Positions 24,901-38,560 of a DNA stretch of 64,000 nucleotides are shown here, piece after piece. The notes beneath the pieces are model-generated. The model saw only the letters and a program-made list of their open reading frames with translations, ran no database searches and was not told where the DNA came from. Both the position numbers and the translations under genes were made by a program. Origin of the DNA: Saururus chinensis. Lineage: Eukaryota > Streptophyta > Magnoliopsida > Piperales > Saururaceae. The first letter of the stretch is position 1; every line of letters starts with the position of its first letter. Location: positions 11,839,968 through 11,903,967 of the forward strand of contig CP141141.1 of assembly GCA_035235625.1 (NCBI GenBank). The letters run 5' to 3'.

Positions 24901-26818
24901 CCAAATTTAGGATACACATTAAACTATCAATGGGATTTTTTCAAAATTTTAAATCGACTCATAGGCCCCTGAACAAGATCCCCTAAGTCTGGTCATTGAT
25001 AATTATTCTACGATTTAACTCATAAGGGTAAATTAGTTATTTCATGAGATTTTTTTCTTAGGCTGAAACTTGGTCAAGATACTCTATATGCACTCAAGGT
25101 CATTCATAATTATTTACTAATTTTTTTGACTATTTGAACTTACTAAACTAGACCCGGTTTAGTTGGAGTATAAGTTTTTTTATTATTCTAGACCATGGGC
25201 CTTGAAACCCGGCCCACTGGACCCTGCCCAATGGCCCGGGTTCGGGCCGGGTTATTATTTGAAAACACGAACTGGCAGCCCAGCCTTGTGCTTCATCTTC
25301 AAACACTCGACTATTTTTTTTCGACGGGAAGTTTGTGCAGGGCATGACAGCGGGGCTCTAGTCGGAACAAGGCAGAAGCTTGGAGTGGCCGGTCACCATT
25401 AGTTGGCACCCGCAGCTGCTCCCTTCTCAATCTCTCTTCAATGAAAATCGCAGAAGGCGATCGGGAGTAGCTGCGGTCAATCGGGATTACGCACGACAGG
25501 GCTCCAATCTAACGGCGACGGGATCCACCAGAGTGGGACGAGGGCATAGGGTAGAAGGTGCCCAACATCGTCCTTCCCATCCATCTTGCGGCCGTTTCAC
25601 TGTTACTTACAGTCAAAAAATAAACATGGGGAATGATCCTCCACTGGAAACTACCTGCTCGAAGTGGCCGGTCGAAATCTTCATCTCACGTATGTAAAGT
25701 AGACAACTTGGGTTCTAATAGCACATAGAAAGTTACTATCTAGCCACAAACTCATCTTCGGAGAAGAATTGAACTAGCTGAAAACACTTCTCATTCTTCT
25801 CTCTCTCTCTCTTTTATTGTTTCCCCCCAGTGATTGAACACATTGGTCGGTCCTTCTGGCTACCGAGTTTTTGGCAGGAAGAGGCTAGCAGACCATCCAG
25901 TGAAAAAGGACTGGACGGCAGGCCGGTAGTGTTGAAGAAAAATTAAAACAAATCGTTGCAGATCACTGTTCCCCGTAATTACGAAAATAGTGACTCTGCA
26001 AAGGTTACTGTTCATCCTAATTACATAAATTATTCATATTAATTACAAAATAGTAAATTACATAAATCTCTAATAATATAATTTACATCCTTATTTACTC
26101 AATAAAATATTTGAGAACGATCCTACCTTAATGGCTGATTTGTTGTCGACCCACCGCCACTGAAGCCTCGTTGTCCCCCACCTTCACCCCCTTTTTCCGG
26201 CCCAAAAAAAAGGCTCCCCTCATTATGCCATAAGCATCCCTTTTATAAGCATATGGATTAGGGTTCTTAATCCCCTTATAAGTTGGGCTGACCCTCCTCA
26301 CTTATGCAACCTAATTGGGCCTCTAAAAATTAATTTTGTCACTTTAATTAATCAGGCCGGTAAAATGACTTAAACGACCCAAATACACGTCTAAATTGGG
26401 TAAACGGGCCCTATACGATATGTTCAACTTCGAACAGTCGTATCTTCCTCATCCGAATTCCGATTTACGCATTTTTGGTGGTATTTCGAAGCTCTTTTTG
26501 TCTAATTTCTAATCCCATTGGTACCCGACACAAATTCTATCTAGGAATGATGTTATTCTACTAAGAAATCCAATGGGTCAAACACCCTATTTTCCATGTG
26601 TTTAATTTATGAAGCCTTGGAAAAATCCGGGATATTATATTCTTCCCCCCTTAAAAGAATTGTGTCCTCGTAATTCGCTACGTCCAATCCTTAAAAAGCT
26701 TAGCCTTCAACTCAAAACTCATTCTACCCTCTCAAACCATATCAATTACAACTTATAATTTAAGTAGCACACATACAAAAATTAAATAGTTAAAATCCAA
26801 TAAAATCAGGTCGTTACA
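21941..26818 (-). mobile_element. Ty3/gypsy element with very long LTRs, internally deleted
   Basis: Plus-strand ends are TGTCAGGACC (21941) and CGTTACA (26818), flanked by ACATC and ATATC (4 of 5 bases alike). In the minus sense, 26639-21941 is one long LTR preceded by a purine-rich tract (AAGGGGGGAAGAA). The 179 bases before it (26818-26640) start like the same LTR and then jump to the 3' end, so most of the internal part is gone. The sequence matches 40748-44386 through most of its length (for example the TGTTCAACTTC...AGTCGTATCT block at 26420 and 44170). No intact coding sequence remains. Confidence 0.65.
22665..23751. mobile_element. Probable insertion inside the long LTR (solo-LTR-like)
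   Basis: This 1087-bp block is absent from the related copy at 41400. It begins TGTCACATATTAGG and ends CCTAAGTGACA, so its ends are inverted copies with TG...CA. A TATA-like motif (CCTTATAAAAAGCC) occurs near 23068. The flanks do not show a clear target duplication. No coding sequence was seen. Confidence 0.45.
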
Positions 26819-26823
26819 ATATC

Positions 26824-27280
26824 TATGTTTTTAAAGGAGGTTTATAAATACCCTTGCCATGCAAGTGCCAATATAAGTTAAATTTTTACGGTGAGCGTGA
26901 GACACCATTGGGGCTTTGACAAAAACAAGAGGAACACCGTCACACCAAAATAAAGAGTGGTGGTTGGATGTTGAGTAGACGAGGATCGATGGATGTTGAG
27001 GATCCAACGACTGATGGATATTGAGGAGGAAAGGAACTAGAGATGAAGGGGGTAGGGTCAACAAAGGAAAGAAGAGAGAGGGAAGGGGGGCGTGTGAAGG
27101 AGAGAGGGGGCGAGAGGAAGTGAGAGAAGTGATATGCAAATTCTTTCCGCCTTCTTCATTGAAGTCCAGCCTTACATAGTAAACCTATTTTCCTAAGATA
27201 CAATCCTTATATACACCATAATTTAAACAGATTAAGGCTTAACTCGGCCCGACCCCAGAATAATCAGACTATGTTGGCCA
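26824..27280. other. Non-coding spacer 3' of the carboxypeptidase gene
   Basis: It contains purine-rich, G-rich tracts on the plus strand (27040-27120) and no recognised gene. Confidence 0.4.
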
Positions 27281-27287
27281 CAAGGCC

Positions 27288-27293
27288 TTTATT
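27288..27293 (-). terminator. Poly(A) signal of the carboxypeptidase gene
   Basis: AATAAA on the minus strand lies about 38 bases after the stop codon, a plausible near-upstream element for polyadenylation. Confidence 0.45.
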
Positions 27294-27330
27294 TAAAGAA
27301 CTCCCAATAAATTACTGCCAAAGACTATTT

Positions 27331-29528
<2,198 letters not shown>

Positions 29529-29590
29529 AGTTCCCTCTGCAAGTTCTGAATGCCTACAACAGAGAGATATATCTGAACATGCAGCGACGC

Positions 29591-29602
29591 TGCTTTTATA
29601 TT
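29591..29602 (-). promoter_or_regulatory. TATA box of the carboxypeptidase gene
   Basis: AATATAAAAGCA on the minus strand lies about 65 bases upstream of the start codon, leaving room for a short leader. Confidence 0.5.
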
Positions 29603-30786
29603 GTCGGGCATTGAGAAATTTTAGTTGCAAGACACTTCATCTGGGAACTACCTTGCAACTTGAAACAAACTCCAGCGAAGTTGGCAAAACGTGTGTGATG
29701 TACTAACAGTGAATGAAATCAGTTTCGCCGATGAGTTGGCTTTCGCCCATAAACTGTTTTTTTGCTGAGATGTTATGTGATTAGTAGTTGTCCAGGTAGA
29801 CGAATAACTACCCATCGTTATGTAGGTAGATCTTTGTGTTGCTCTTCACTGAGATTACTCCAAAGATTATCTGCTCAATCTGTTTCCAAATTAGTTAAGC
29901 ACATGAATCGATAGAACCCGAAGAGTATCTGCCAGAATGCATTAGTTGGATATTTACTGTCTACCTATCCAGAAGGTGGCACCCTTAGTGTAGGAGATAG
30001 GAGAGGGGTGGGCTCCCTAAAATGAAAACATGGCGAATAGGGGTGTTAACCAGCCGAGATGTGTTGAGTATTGGGCTTGTTCAGCTTGAACTCGAATGGC
30101 TGAAGTTCAGCTCCATGATAGAATAATCTTGAAATTTTTAGCTTGAGCTCAGTCGAAGTGGAAATCCAAAGCTTGGCTCAAATTCGAGATCAAACTGTTA
30201 TAAGTGAAATCATGAGCCTAGGTTCAAATTAAAAAAATAAAATTGATACATATAAAAATCTAAAGTACACAAAGTATCACACATATTAAAATATTTTTAG
30301 TATTAAATATTTCTAAATACACTTTAACAAGTATTACGACTATACCTCGAACATCTGACTATAGTTACTAGGAAATAAAAAAATTATGACAAATAAGTTT
30401 TAGCTACATATGCTAAAAAAATGCGACACTATCATTTTCCCCTCTTTATATGCTTATAATCACTAAAAAAGATTTAGAAAATAAAAATTCACTTAGGCAA
30501 CATTACTATCTACTTCTTCGTATCTTCTTTTCTTTATTTAATAAAAAATTACTCATAAAAAAACTATTCTTTAGACTTAGAATGCTATTAAAAAATTCCT
30601 AAATAACATGTAAAAATAGAATCATTCTGAAAGCTAAGGATGGTCCTCGTGTCATGCTTCAACTTTTGAAAGAAATTTCTAATCATTCTTTTGTAAACTA
30701 AGATTGGTCTTCATAGTATCATGCTTCTTTTACAAGAGTTTTTTGGTATATTAGTGTGATATCATATTGACCCTCTGTCATATATT

Positions 30787-30853
30787 TATAGCTCCATTTG
30801 GTTTTTCAATTGAGCTGATTTTAGTTCATCTTTAAAAACTAAATGGAGCTATA
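30787..30853. repeat. MITE-like hairpin
   Basis: TATAGCTCCATTTGGTTTTT at the left is mirrored by AAAAACTAAATGGAGCTATA at the right with one mismatch, separated by 27 bases. It shares the GCTCCATTT/AAATGGAGC core with the MITEs at 31241 and 57029. Confidence 0.6.
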
Positions 30854-31240
30854 TATTAATTTGGGACAAAATGAGTATATTAGTGTTTGTGTCTCTAATA
30901 TTTTTATTTTTAAAAAATAAATATTATACATAAAAATTATATATCCATTACAATTTATTGAGAATATATATCATGAAAGAAATTTATGAGTTTAGGATCA
31001 CGTATGTTTGTGTGAGCTAAGGCATCATGGGCCATCGGATTGAGATCTGAGGGCTCAAGGAGACATAAACCAATCTGCCTCCTGAGTTATGCGTATTGTT
31101 GGATTGAAATCTAAGGGCGCATGACATGAGGGCTCACACAGTCGTGAGTGAGCCTTGGCTCGTATAAGTGGATCTTATATACCATATATATTACATGGTA
31201 TTGGTACATGTATATATGTGATTATATGTTGTTTTATATA

Positions 31241-31322
31241 CTTCATCCGTCCTAGAAATAACTCTATTTGATTTTTCAAAATGAACTAATCAAATGGAGC
31301 TATTAATCTAAGACGAATGAAG
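31241..31322. mobile_element. Stowaway-like MITE, 82 bp
   Basis: The ends are CTTCATCCGTCCTAG and CTAAGACGAATGAAG, inverted copies with two mismatches, flanked on both sides by TA as in Tc1/mariner-derived Stowaway elements. An internal AATCAAATGGAGCTATTAAT is shared in part with the larger MITE at 57 kb. It encodes nothing. Confidence 0.75.
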
Positions 31323-31629
31323 TATGTCATAAATATATATTTAAATTAATAATTATATTTATATAAAATATACAAATGTATATGTTATTTATTTTATATA
31401 TTTATTATTTATATATTATTTTAAAATTATATTCAAACTCGAGCCGAATAGAGTCGAGTTCAAGTTTTATTCAAGTTGAACCAAGTTGAGCAAGAGTATG
31501 CTCAAACTCGGCTCAAGCCTATTTGAGCTTGAATCGAGTTTGAGCATAGTTAAGCCTAGTTTGAGCTGAGCTCGGCTCGTTAACAGCCCCAATGTCGAAT
31601 TACTCATCCTAGTTTTATTTTCTATAAAT

Positions 31630-31942
31630 TAGTTGGACCCTGCCTTGGGCCCAAAGTCCATGTTAGACAACATGTGACCCATTTGACCATCTAGTCTTCT
31701 GTTATTTTATTTAAGTTGGATTGGGCGTGATTATATTGGTCTTTTAACCAAAAATAACCTTAATTAGCCACTCAGGGCATTTTAACCTATTATCTTGCCC
31801 AACATTTTATATACCTAACCTAAAACCCTTACTATATAAAGAAAACCTTAGCCTATTTGCCAAATGGGAAAGGGCTGTGTTAGGAGGGAGGAAGTGCTCT
31901 ACCCTCATTTCCTAAAGAGAAACTTTGATTAAGGTGTGTTTT
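31630..31942 (+). repeat. Direct repeat, copy 1 (LTR-like)
   Basis: About 310 bases match 33370-33684 in the same orientation, sharing for example CCATTTGACCATCTAGT, the AAAAATAACCTTAATTAGCC block and GATTAAGGTGTGTTTT. A TATATAAAG motif lies near 31834. The pair could be LTRs of a small element about 2.05 kb long overall, but no PBS was identified. Confidence 0.6.
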
Positions 31943-32124
31943 TCCCCTCTTAACATGGACCTTCCCCCTCTTGTAGAAATGCAATTCACTGTAGCTACGA
32001 ACCACACAACCCTCATATTATGATGGGTATACAAATATGACATTACATAAACTAAAAGCCCTTATAACTAATGAAATTACAAGTAACCCTTGTACCTAGT
32101 TTTAATACATTTTCTTAATTTGTA

Positions 32125-32515
32125 ATTTTAATAAGGTTTCTAAAGTGAATAAACTTCTCAATTGTTACTATCTTAGTGAACACATCGGCTAATTGATCAA
32201 TGGTTTTGATAAACTTCAACTCAACTTCACCTTTCTCTACTAGCTCTCTTATGTAGTGATGTCACAACTCAATGTGGTTTGTCCTTCTATAAAAGATTGA
32301 GTTTTTAGTTATTAAAATGACCGACATGTTGTAGCAAAAAATTATTATTGGATATGCTTACTCACACTTGAGATCTTTGAGAATTCTCCATAACCAAACC
32401 GCTTCACATGATGTGCCTGAAGATGAAATGTACGCAGCTTTGGCAGGAGAGAGTAACGGTGTCTTGTTTCTTTGATGACCATGATATTACTTTGCTTCCC
32501 AATGTGAAAATATAA
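32125..32515 (-). pseudogene. Ty1/copia reverse transcriptase/RNase H C-terminal fragment
   Basis: The minus strand reads SKVISWSSKKQDTVTLSPAK, then EAVWLWRILKDL, and near 32250-32130 HHYIRELVEKGEVELKFIKT followed by DQLADVFTK. These are the hallmark end blocks of copia RNase H. Stops interrupt the middle. No LTR or other pol domain was seen next to it, and it lies between two direct repeats whose TATA-like signals point the opposite way. Confidence 0.8.
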
Positions 32516-32699
32516 CTAGAAGTGCTTCTTCCGGTTATATTTACCTTTTGTGTTAGCACACAAACAACATATTTCCTAATCATTAAACTTTTATATAATG
32601 CTTATGGCAAAATTTTCGTCTTCATGGTACAGGCAAGCTCTGATTTAATTTTGTACTATTTAAAATCCAAAGTTGTGACAAGTTCAAAGGGGGATCAAC

Positions 32700-33360
32700 A
32701 ATAAAAAAATCTTCGATTAAACACCTAGAAGAAGACAAAGATAAAAGTTGAAGTGGGAAAGCTTCAGGGGTTGAGGGAGAGACTTGAACACTAAGAAAGG
32801 ACTAAAAAAAGAAATGGAGTTTTCTTATGCATTGAGTTAAGATTGGTTGTTTTGGTCTTGTAAGTCTTGGTTTTGGTGCATTGATTTAGCCTTATGTGGT
32901 TGTCATAATTTTTTACTTAATTTTGGTTTTCCACATTAAATACTTGTGTGATGGTGCACATTTTTTATATGGTTGGTTGAATGATAGTGCATGTGATTTA
33001 GTTTTTAATCGATAGATTTTGTGTAGTTGAGGCCAAATGAGCTTGTAGTCTTTATCTTTATAAGATAATTAGACTAGAGGCATTATGGTGATCTGCTTAT
33101 TAGTAGATAAATATTAAACTCTCAGGGGGGCAGAGCAAGGCCTCCACCAAATGTAAGATCTCTAATTTTATTTTAATTTAATTCTTTTTTAATTATGTGA
33201 ATTTATGTGGTTTTGCTTGTTTGTAGGCTTGACTTGATTTTGGGGTTATGGGTTAGTTAATTATGGATTTAATAAGGTTTAAATTTATTTTTATAAATAT
33301 TAGTGTCTAGCTTTATGTATCCAATTTTTACCGATCTAATGACATTTTTTCTTAACTTTT
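32700..33360. other. Non-coding AT-rich stretch
   Basis: T-rich with no open frame of interest. It lies inside the interval bounded by the two direct repeats. Confidence 0.4.
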
Positions 33361-33369
33361 CTTTAATTA

Positions 33370-33684
33370 TGGGCGTGGACCCCATTGTGGGCCCCACATC
33401 CATATTGGATGGCGTTCAACCCATTTGACCATCTAGTATTCTATTATTTTATTTAAGTGGGATTGGATGTGATTAAATTTATTTTTGACCAAAAATAACC
33501 TTAATTAGCCACTTAGGGCATTTTGACTTATTATTCAACCCAATATTTTGTATACCTAGCTAAAAACCATTACTATATAAGGAAAACCTTAGCTTATTTT
33601 CCAAATGTGGAAGTTCTATGTTAGGATGGAGGAAGTGTTCTATACTCATTTCCTAAAGGAGTAACTTAGATTAAGGTGTGTTTT
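33370..33684 (+). repeat. Direct repeat, copy 2 (LTR-like)
   Basis: Second copy of the block at 31630, roughly 80-85% alike by eye. It has the same TATATAAGG motif at the equivalent place. Confidence 0.6.
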
Positions 33685-33699
33685 CTTCCCTTAATCATC

Positions 33700-35470
33700 C
33701 TTAATCTTTTAATTTTGGTCTTAGTCACTTCTATATTTATTTTTCCTCTCTTGATTCTTGATTTTCTTCCATCAAAATCTTGTTTTAATTTCAATTTAGA
33801 TCCTCGATTAGGTGATTTTCGTTTTTTACTTAAGGATGACCTAGATCTACCTTTTTTCAAGTTTATTTGAGCCTATTAGCTAACTTTAAGTAGGTTTAAC
33901 TAAAAACCATAATTTTTGGGTGGGATTTCTTAATAATTGATGCTCTTTCATGGATTCAAAGGTTTGTTAGAGGTAAGGGATTTTTAAATTGAGTGGTTTT
34001 CTTCATTGGAATGCTCAATTTTAGGTGTATTTGAGTTCTAGCTTTATTTTGAGGTTTAATGGTGATTTGTTAAATGCATATAATTTATGGTTATTTTTAT
34101 ATTATTAAGCATGCAAATAATTAGATCCATCATGTTCTAGGCTTCATTTTAGATTATATGATGTTCTATTATGATTTTTAAATTTATATGGAATTTTGGA
34201 ATGTTTTTGGTTTGATTTTCGAAGGTTGAAGATAAACCACAACAAATTGTTTTGACTATTTGAATGGCCTACCAGGCCGATCTAATGGCTAGGTATTTGA
34301 TCGGCCTGCCAGGATTATCTAACAGCCATGCATTCTAACAGCCTGTCAGGGCATTTGAACGGCAATAAGGCAGTTTTATGAAATAGGCCGTTTTTGTATA
34401 TTTTCAGTCATTTCTTTTTCTTTTATCATGATTCCAATTTTCTATGACTATAATGAGTTATGATTACCTATAAGTATCACTGTAATTACATGTGAACCTA
34501 CTTTGAATTATGATTTAGCTCAAGCATGAATATGACTATACTTGTTTTAAATCTATATTTGATGATTTTCTTCATCATTACCCCAAAATTCTAGTAAGTC
34601 ATAACCATGATAAATTATGTATGGTTGCTCATGTCACATTGATTATAGTTAATTCATGTTCCACATGTTTTAGTTTACATATGAACCCTACCATGTATGT
34701 ACATTCTTATATGTGCTTATATGATTTTATTTGTCACAAATGGACCATGTATCATGCACATATAAACTAATTAGAGTATGTTTACCTATGCTTGTACTTA
34801 TTTAACATTTGCTCGCATATGTATCATGTTGCATGCATCATAAAAATACTTTATAAGCAATGATTTCTTGTGTTTAGCCGTGATTAATTGATTGAATGAA
34901 ATTGGATGTTGTTGTATGTTGGATTAGTCACTCGAAAGCTTATCGAATCGGTTTTTACATTTGAAAGAATTGATTTTTGTTTTACATCCCTTTGAGAATA
35001 GGTTGCCTCCTTGGATTAAGAAGAGCGGTTTGTAATATGAGTTAAACTGATGTGTTATCTAGACCCTGAGAATCCAGGATGATATATCCATGTGCACCGA
35101 CTTACCAAGCTACTCTAGTTTTCCTTTTTAGGAACTTAGACCTTTCCTAAAAGGATTATCATGGGTGAGTAGGGGGTATTTTAGGGAACTTACCCAAACC
35201 ACTCTAATTTTTCTTCTTTTTAGGAGTTGGTCTTTCCTATAAGGGATTGCCTTAAGCGAGCGTGTTTGATTTTTTTCTCAGTTGTGAGACATTCACCAAT
35301 GTTTGATACATGTGTATGAAATATAATGCTTATTGACACAAGCTGTGTAGGGACAATGATATTTATGTTACATATGATGTCATAGAATGCTTATGTTTAA
35401 ACATGCAGGGGCTTTGTCAATTCTTGTCTTATTTATGAGCTATATAGAGAATGGGTAGAGTCGAGCGTGC
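33700..35470. other. Non-coding region with small internal duplications
   Basis: No gene was recognised. Near 34262-34380 a GGCC.GCCAGG-type phrase recurs about every 30-40 bases. Near 35095-35245 a phrase around CCTTTTTAGGA...CCTTTCCTA occurs twice (35122 and 35212). Opposed open frames at 33666-33870 are low-complexity. Confidence 0.4.
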
Positions 35471-35935
35471 ATAGTGTCACATCCCTATTTTTATAAACAT
35501 TTTATATTCAAAAAACAAAGCAATGGATAAACAATGTGTCATGACGCAATTGGCCAGATTTTCAAAAAAATAATAATAAGGCACAATTGGTTAAATAACA
35601 TTATATATATGAGTAATTGTATAATTTAAAATGAGGCACAAGATCTCTAAGTTTATGGTCGAGTTTTAGTAAGATTCTATTGTATGCCTTAAACATGTGG
35701 CATGTGAAAATAGGTGGTGGAAAATTCATACAAAAAAAAACCATGCATGAGCTTACATTTAGTAAGATAAGTCACATATACTAAACCACAAATTCATGTT
35801 CTAAAAGTCATAGATATAGGTAAAACTTATAAACCAAGAAAAAGTAAATGTGAAGCATTCCACTTCAAACATTAATTAAGTAAATCAAATGCTCATGATT
35901 TACAAAAATAAATAATCATCTTCCACTTTACCAAG

Positions 35936-36512
<577 letters not shown>

Positions 36513-37910
36513 AATCCCACCCCCATAGTATTATAACTAGTGGAAAACATGCTGGAAAACACAAAAAAATAATTTTACAATGTCGCATGAACAAAATAAA
36601 CTGACTATATGTGGAAGTTTAAAACCCTAATTTTGGTACTGCAACTAACTCCAAAATTTAGGAAAAATAGTTAAAGATGTCATATGCAAATGAAACTTGG
36701 AACATGACCCAATCAAAGACTCAAATTAAATTGGTTGTACGGACTGACATGAGAAATTAATTTATTCTAGATTCTATAAGTTATCATGCAACATTAGAAT
36801 TCATGCATAGTAGGATCTCAAACAACACAAAACATTGTAAATGACTCCAAATCAATCATAGATTTTTATACTAGATAAAGAACTTAGAGAATATTTCCAC
36901 AAGAAATTTGGGAGCAATTCAATCCGAATGGAACTCAAGAAAAGTCTCAAAACACAAACAACATAAGTGTGAATCTAGAATGTGGATTCCAAAAAATATG
37001 ATAAATAGGGAAAATCCCAAGAATTATGAAATAAAACTAGACATGTTTCCAAATCTCTACTAATTTTCGTATGCCTATTCTATGAATAAAAGACCTTGAA
37101 CAAAGTCCAAAATCTAAGGTACTTCCAATTGGCCAAAAAGAAACTCTAGAAAATAATACTCTTTAAATGAGATAAACTCCATGAAAAACCATGAAAATTT
37201 TACCGAACTGAGAAGAATGTGTCAAAAATTTCTAAGAGAAATTTTAGATAAAAAAGATAAGAGAATGCTCTTGAACAAAATTGGCATTTTTAGAGGCACA
37301 ATCTAATCTGAGATAAAACAACATAACAGGATCACACTATAAGCAATACAACTGAATTAAACATTAAATATAGAAAATGGAAACATCAATTCAATCACTC
37401 TAAAGTTTGAAAACATGCTTTTCCATCCAAACATGATTATATTCCACAAAATTAGGTATCAAACATACTTAAATCATGTAATAAGAAAACCCTAATCTTA
37501 TAAATGCAAATGTATACATAAAATTAACCACAAACAAGTAGATCAGCAAGTAAAAGTCACTTACGTCCAAATCGAATCCAAAAACCTTGACTTTGGGGAA
37601 GAGAAGAACCCAAAATCCTCCCTTGATCAAAACCCTAGTTTGTAGGAACAAATCTTAGGCACCACTACCCTAAAACTTTAACTCAATTCAAACAATAAAC
37701 GAGAATTTAATTCTCTTATCTTGAGACAACCTAGAAGTCTCAAATCAGCCCCTTGAATTAGCATGTAAGTTGAGGAACATTTCAGTAAAAGAGGGTCCAA
37801 AGGTAGGGTGTTCCAAAGTTCTTCAATGGTGATCTTCAAGCAATAGGCAATAGAGGTGGTGGAAAAAGAAGAATTGGAAAAGAAGAATGAAGAAAGTAAG
37901 CAAACAAGAG

Positions 37911-37929
37911 GAGAGAGAGAGAGAGAGAT
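37911..37929. repeat. (GA)n microsatellite
   Basis: A run of GAGAGA bases inside the long LTR. Confidence 0.8.
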
Positions 37930-38412
37930 GAGGGACGAGTTGGGGGAGGGAGGGGGACTAAATAAGGAGGGAGAGGATAGGTTGTCCCAAATAAAGTGTA
38001 ACATCTGTAAGTTTTTAAATACTTTTTATAATTTTTTTATGTTAAATATCTTAAATAGAGCTCGGTGAGACGAGCGGAACAAACCCAAGAACACTCGAAA
38101 CGGAGGTTGGGATGAAAGGTTATGACCTCGGGAACCAGGTCATATGGGCGGGATCCAAATTAAAAATGTGAGATAACCTATCCAACTTTAATCTAGTTTC
38201 GAAGGGCTCATCAATACGAGTCCATCGGTATAAAGAACATGTAATTTCGACATTGGGATAAGAAGATATGATATTTTTAAACTTTTTTTAAAAAATAAAA
38301 TATATTTTATAAATAGAACATCGTGTGTCAGAGGCATGCATCAGAAATCTGACGCGCATTGGGGACACACATCAGAAAACTGATGCACGTCTAATGCACA
38401 TCAGTGACAAGT

Positions 38413-38528
38413 CTGATGCGTGACTCGTGTCTGACACGCGTCTGATGCGTGACTCATGTCTGACATGCGTCTGATGCGTGACTCGTGTCTGACATGCGTC
38501 TGATGCGTGACTCGTGTCTGACACGCGT
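38413..38528 (+). repeat. 29-bp minisatellite, four copies
   Basis: Four nearly identical units begin GTCTGATGCGTGACTCGTGT and end TGACACGC or TGACATGC. Degenerate copies of the CTGATGCG/TGACGCG words flank them (38330-38412). They lie about 25 bases upstream of the LTR TATA box, where enhancer repeats of LTRs are often found. Confidence 0.85.
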
Positions 38529-38553
38529 CAGACGCGCGTCACTTCCGCCTCCT

Positions 38554-38560
38554 TATAAAT
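38554..38560 (+). promoter_or_regulatory. TATA box of the solo LTR
   Basis: TATAAAT in the context CCTTATAAATAGC, just downstream of the 29-bp repeats. Confidence 0.55.

Larger units (their letters stand above)
29640..31620. other. Non-coding upstream region of the carboxypeptidase gene
   Basis: AT-rich with no coding gene. It carries two hairpin-type repeats, annotated separately, and near 31430-31590 a run rich in TTGAGC/AAGTT motifs (alternating TCGAGTT and GCTCAA words). Confidence 0.4.

Noticed and set aside
38413..38528. Regular 29-bp repeats resembling a CRISPR array
   Set aside because: The units are directly adjacent with no spacers and lie in a plant LTR.
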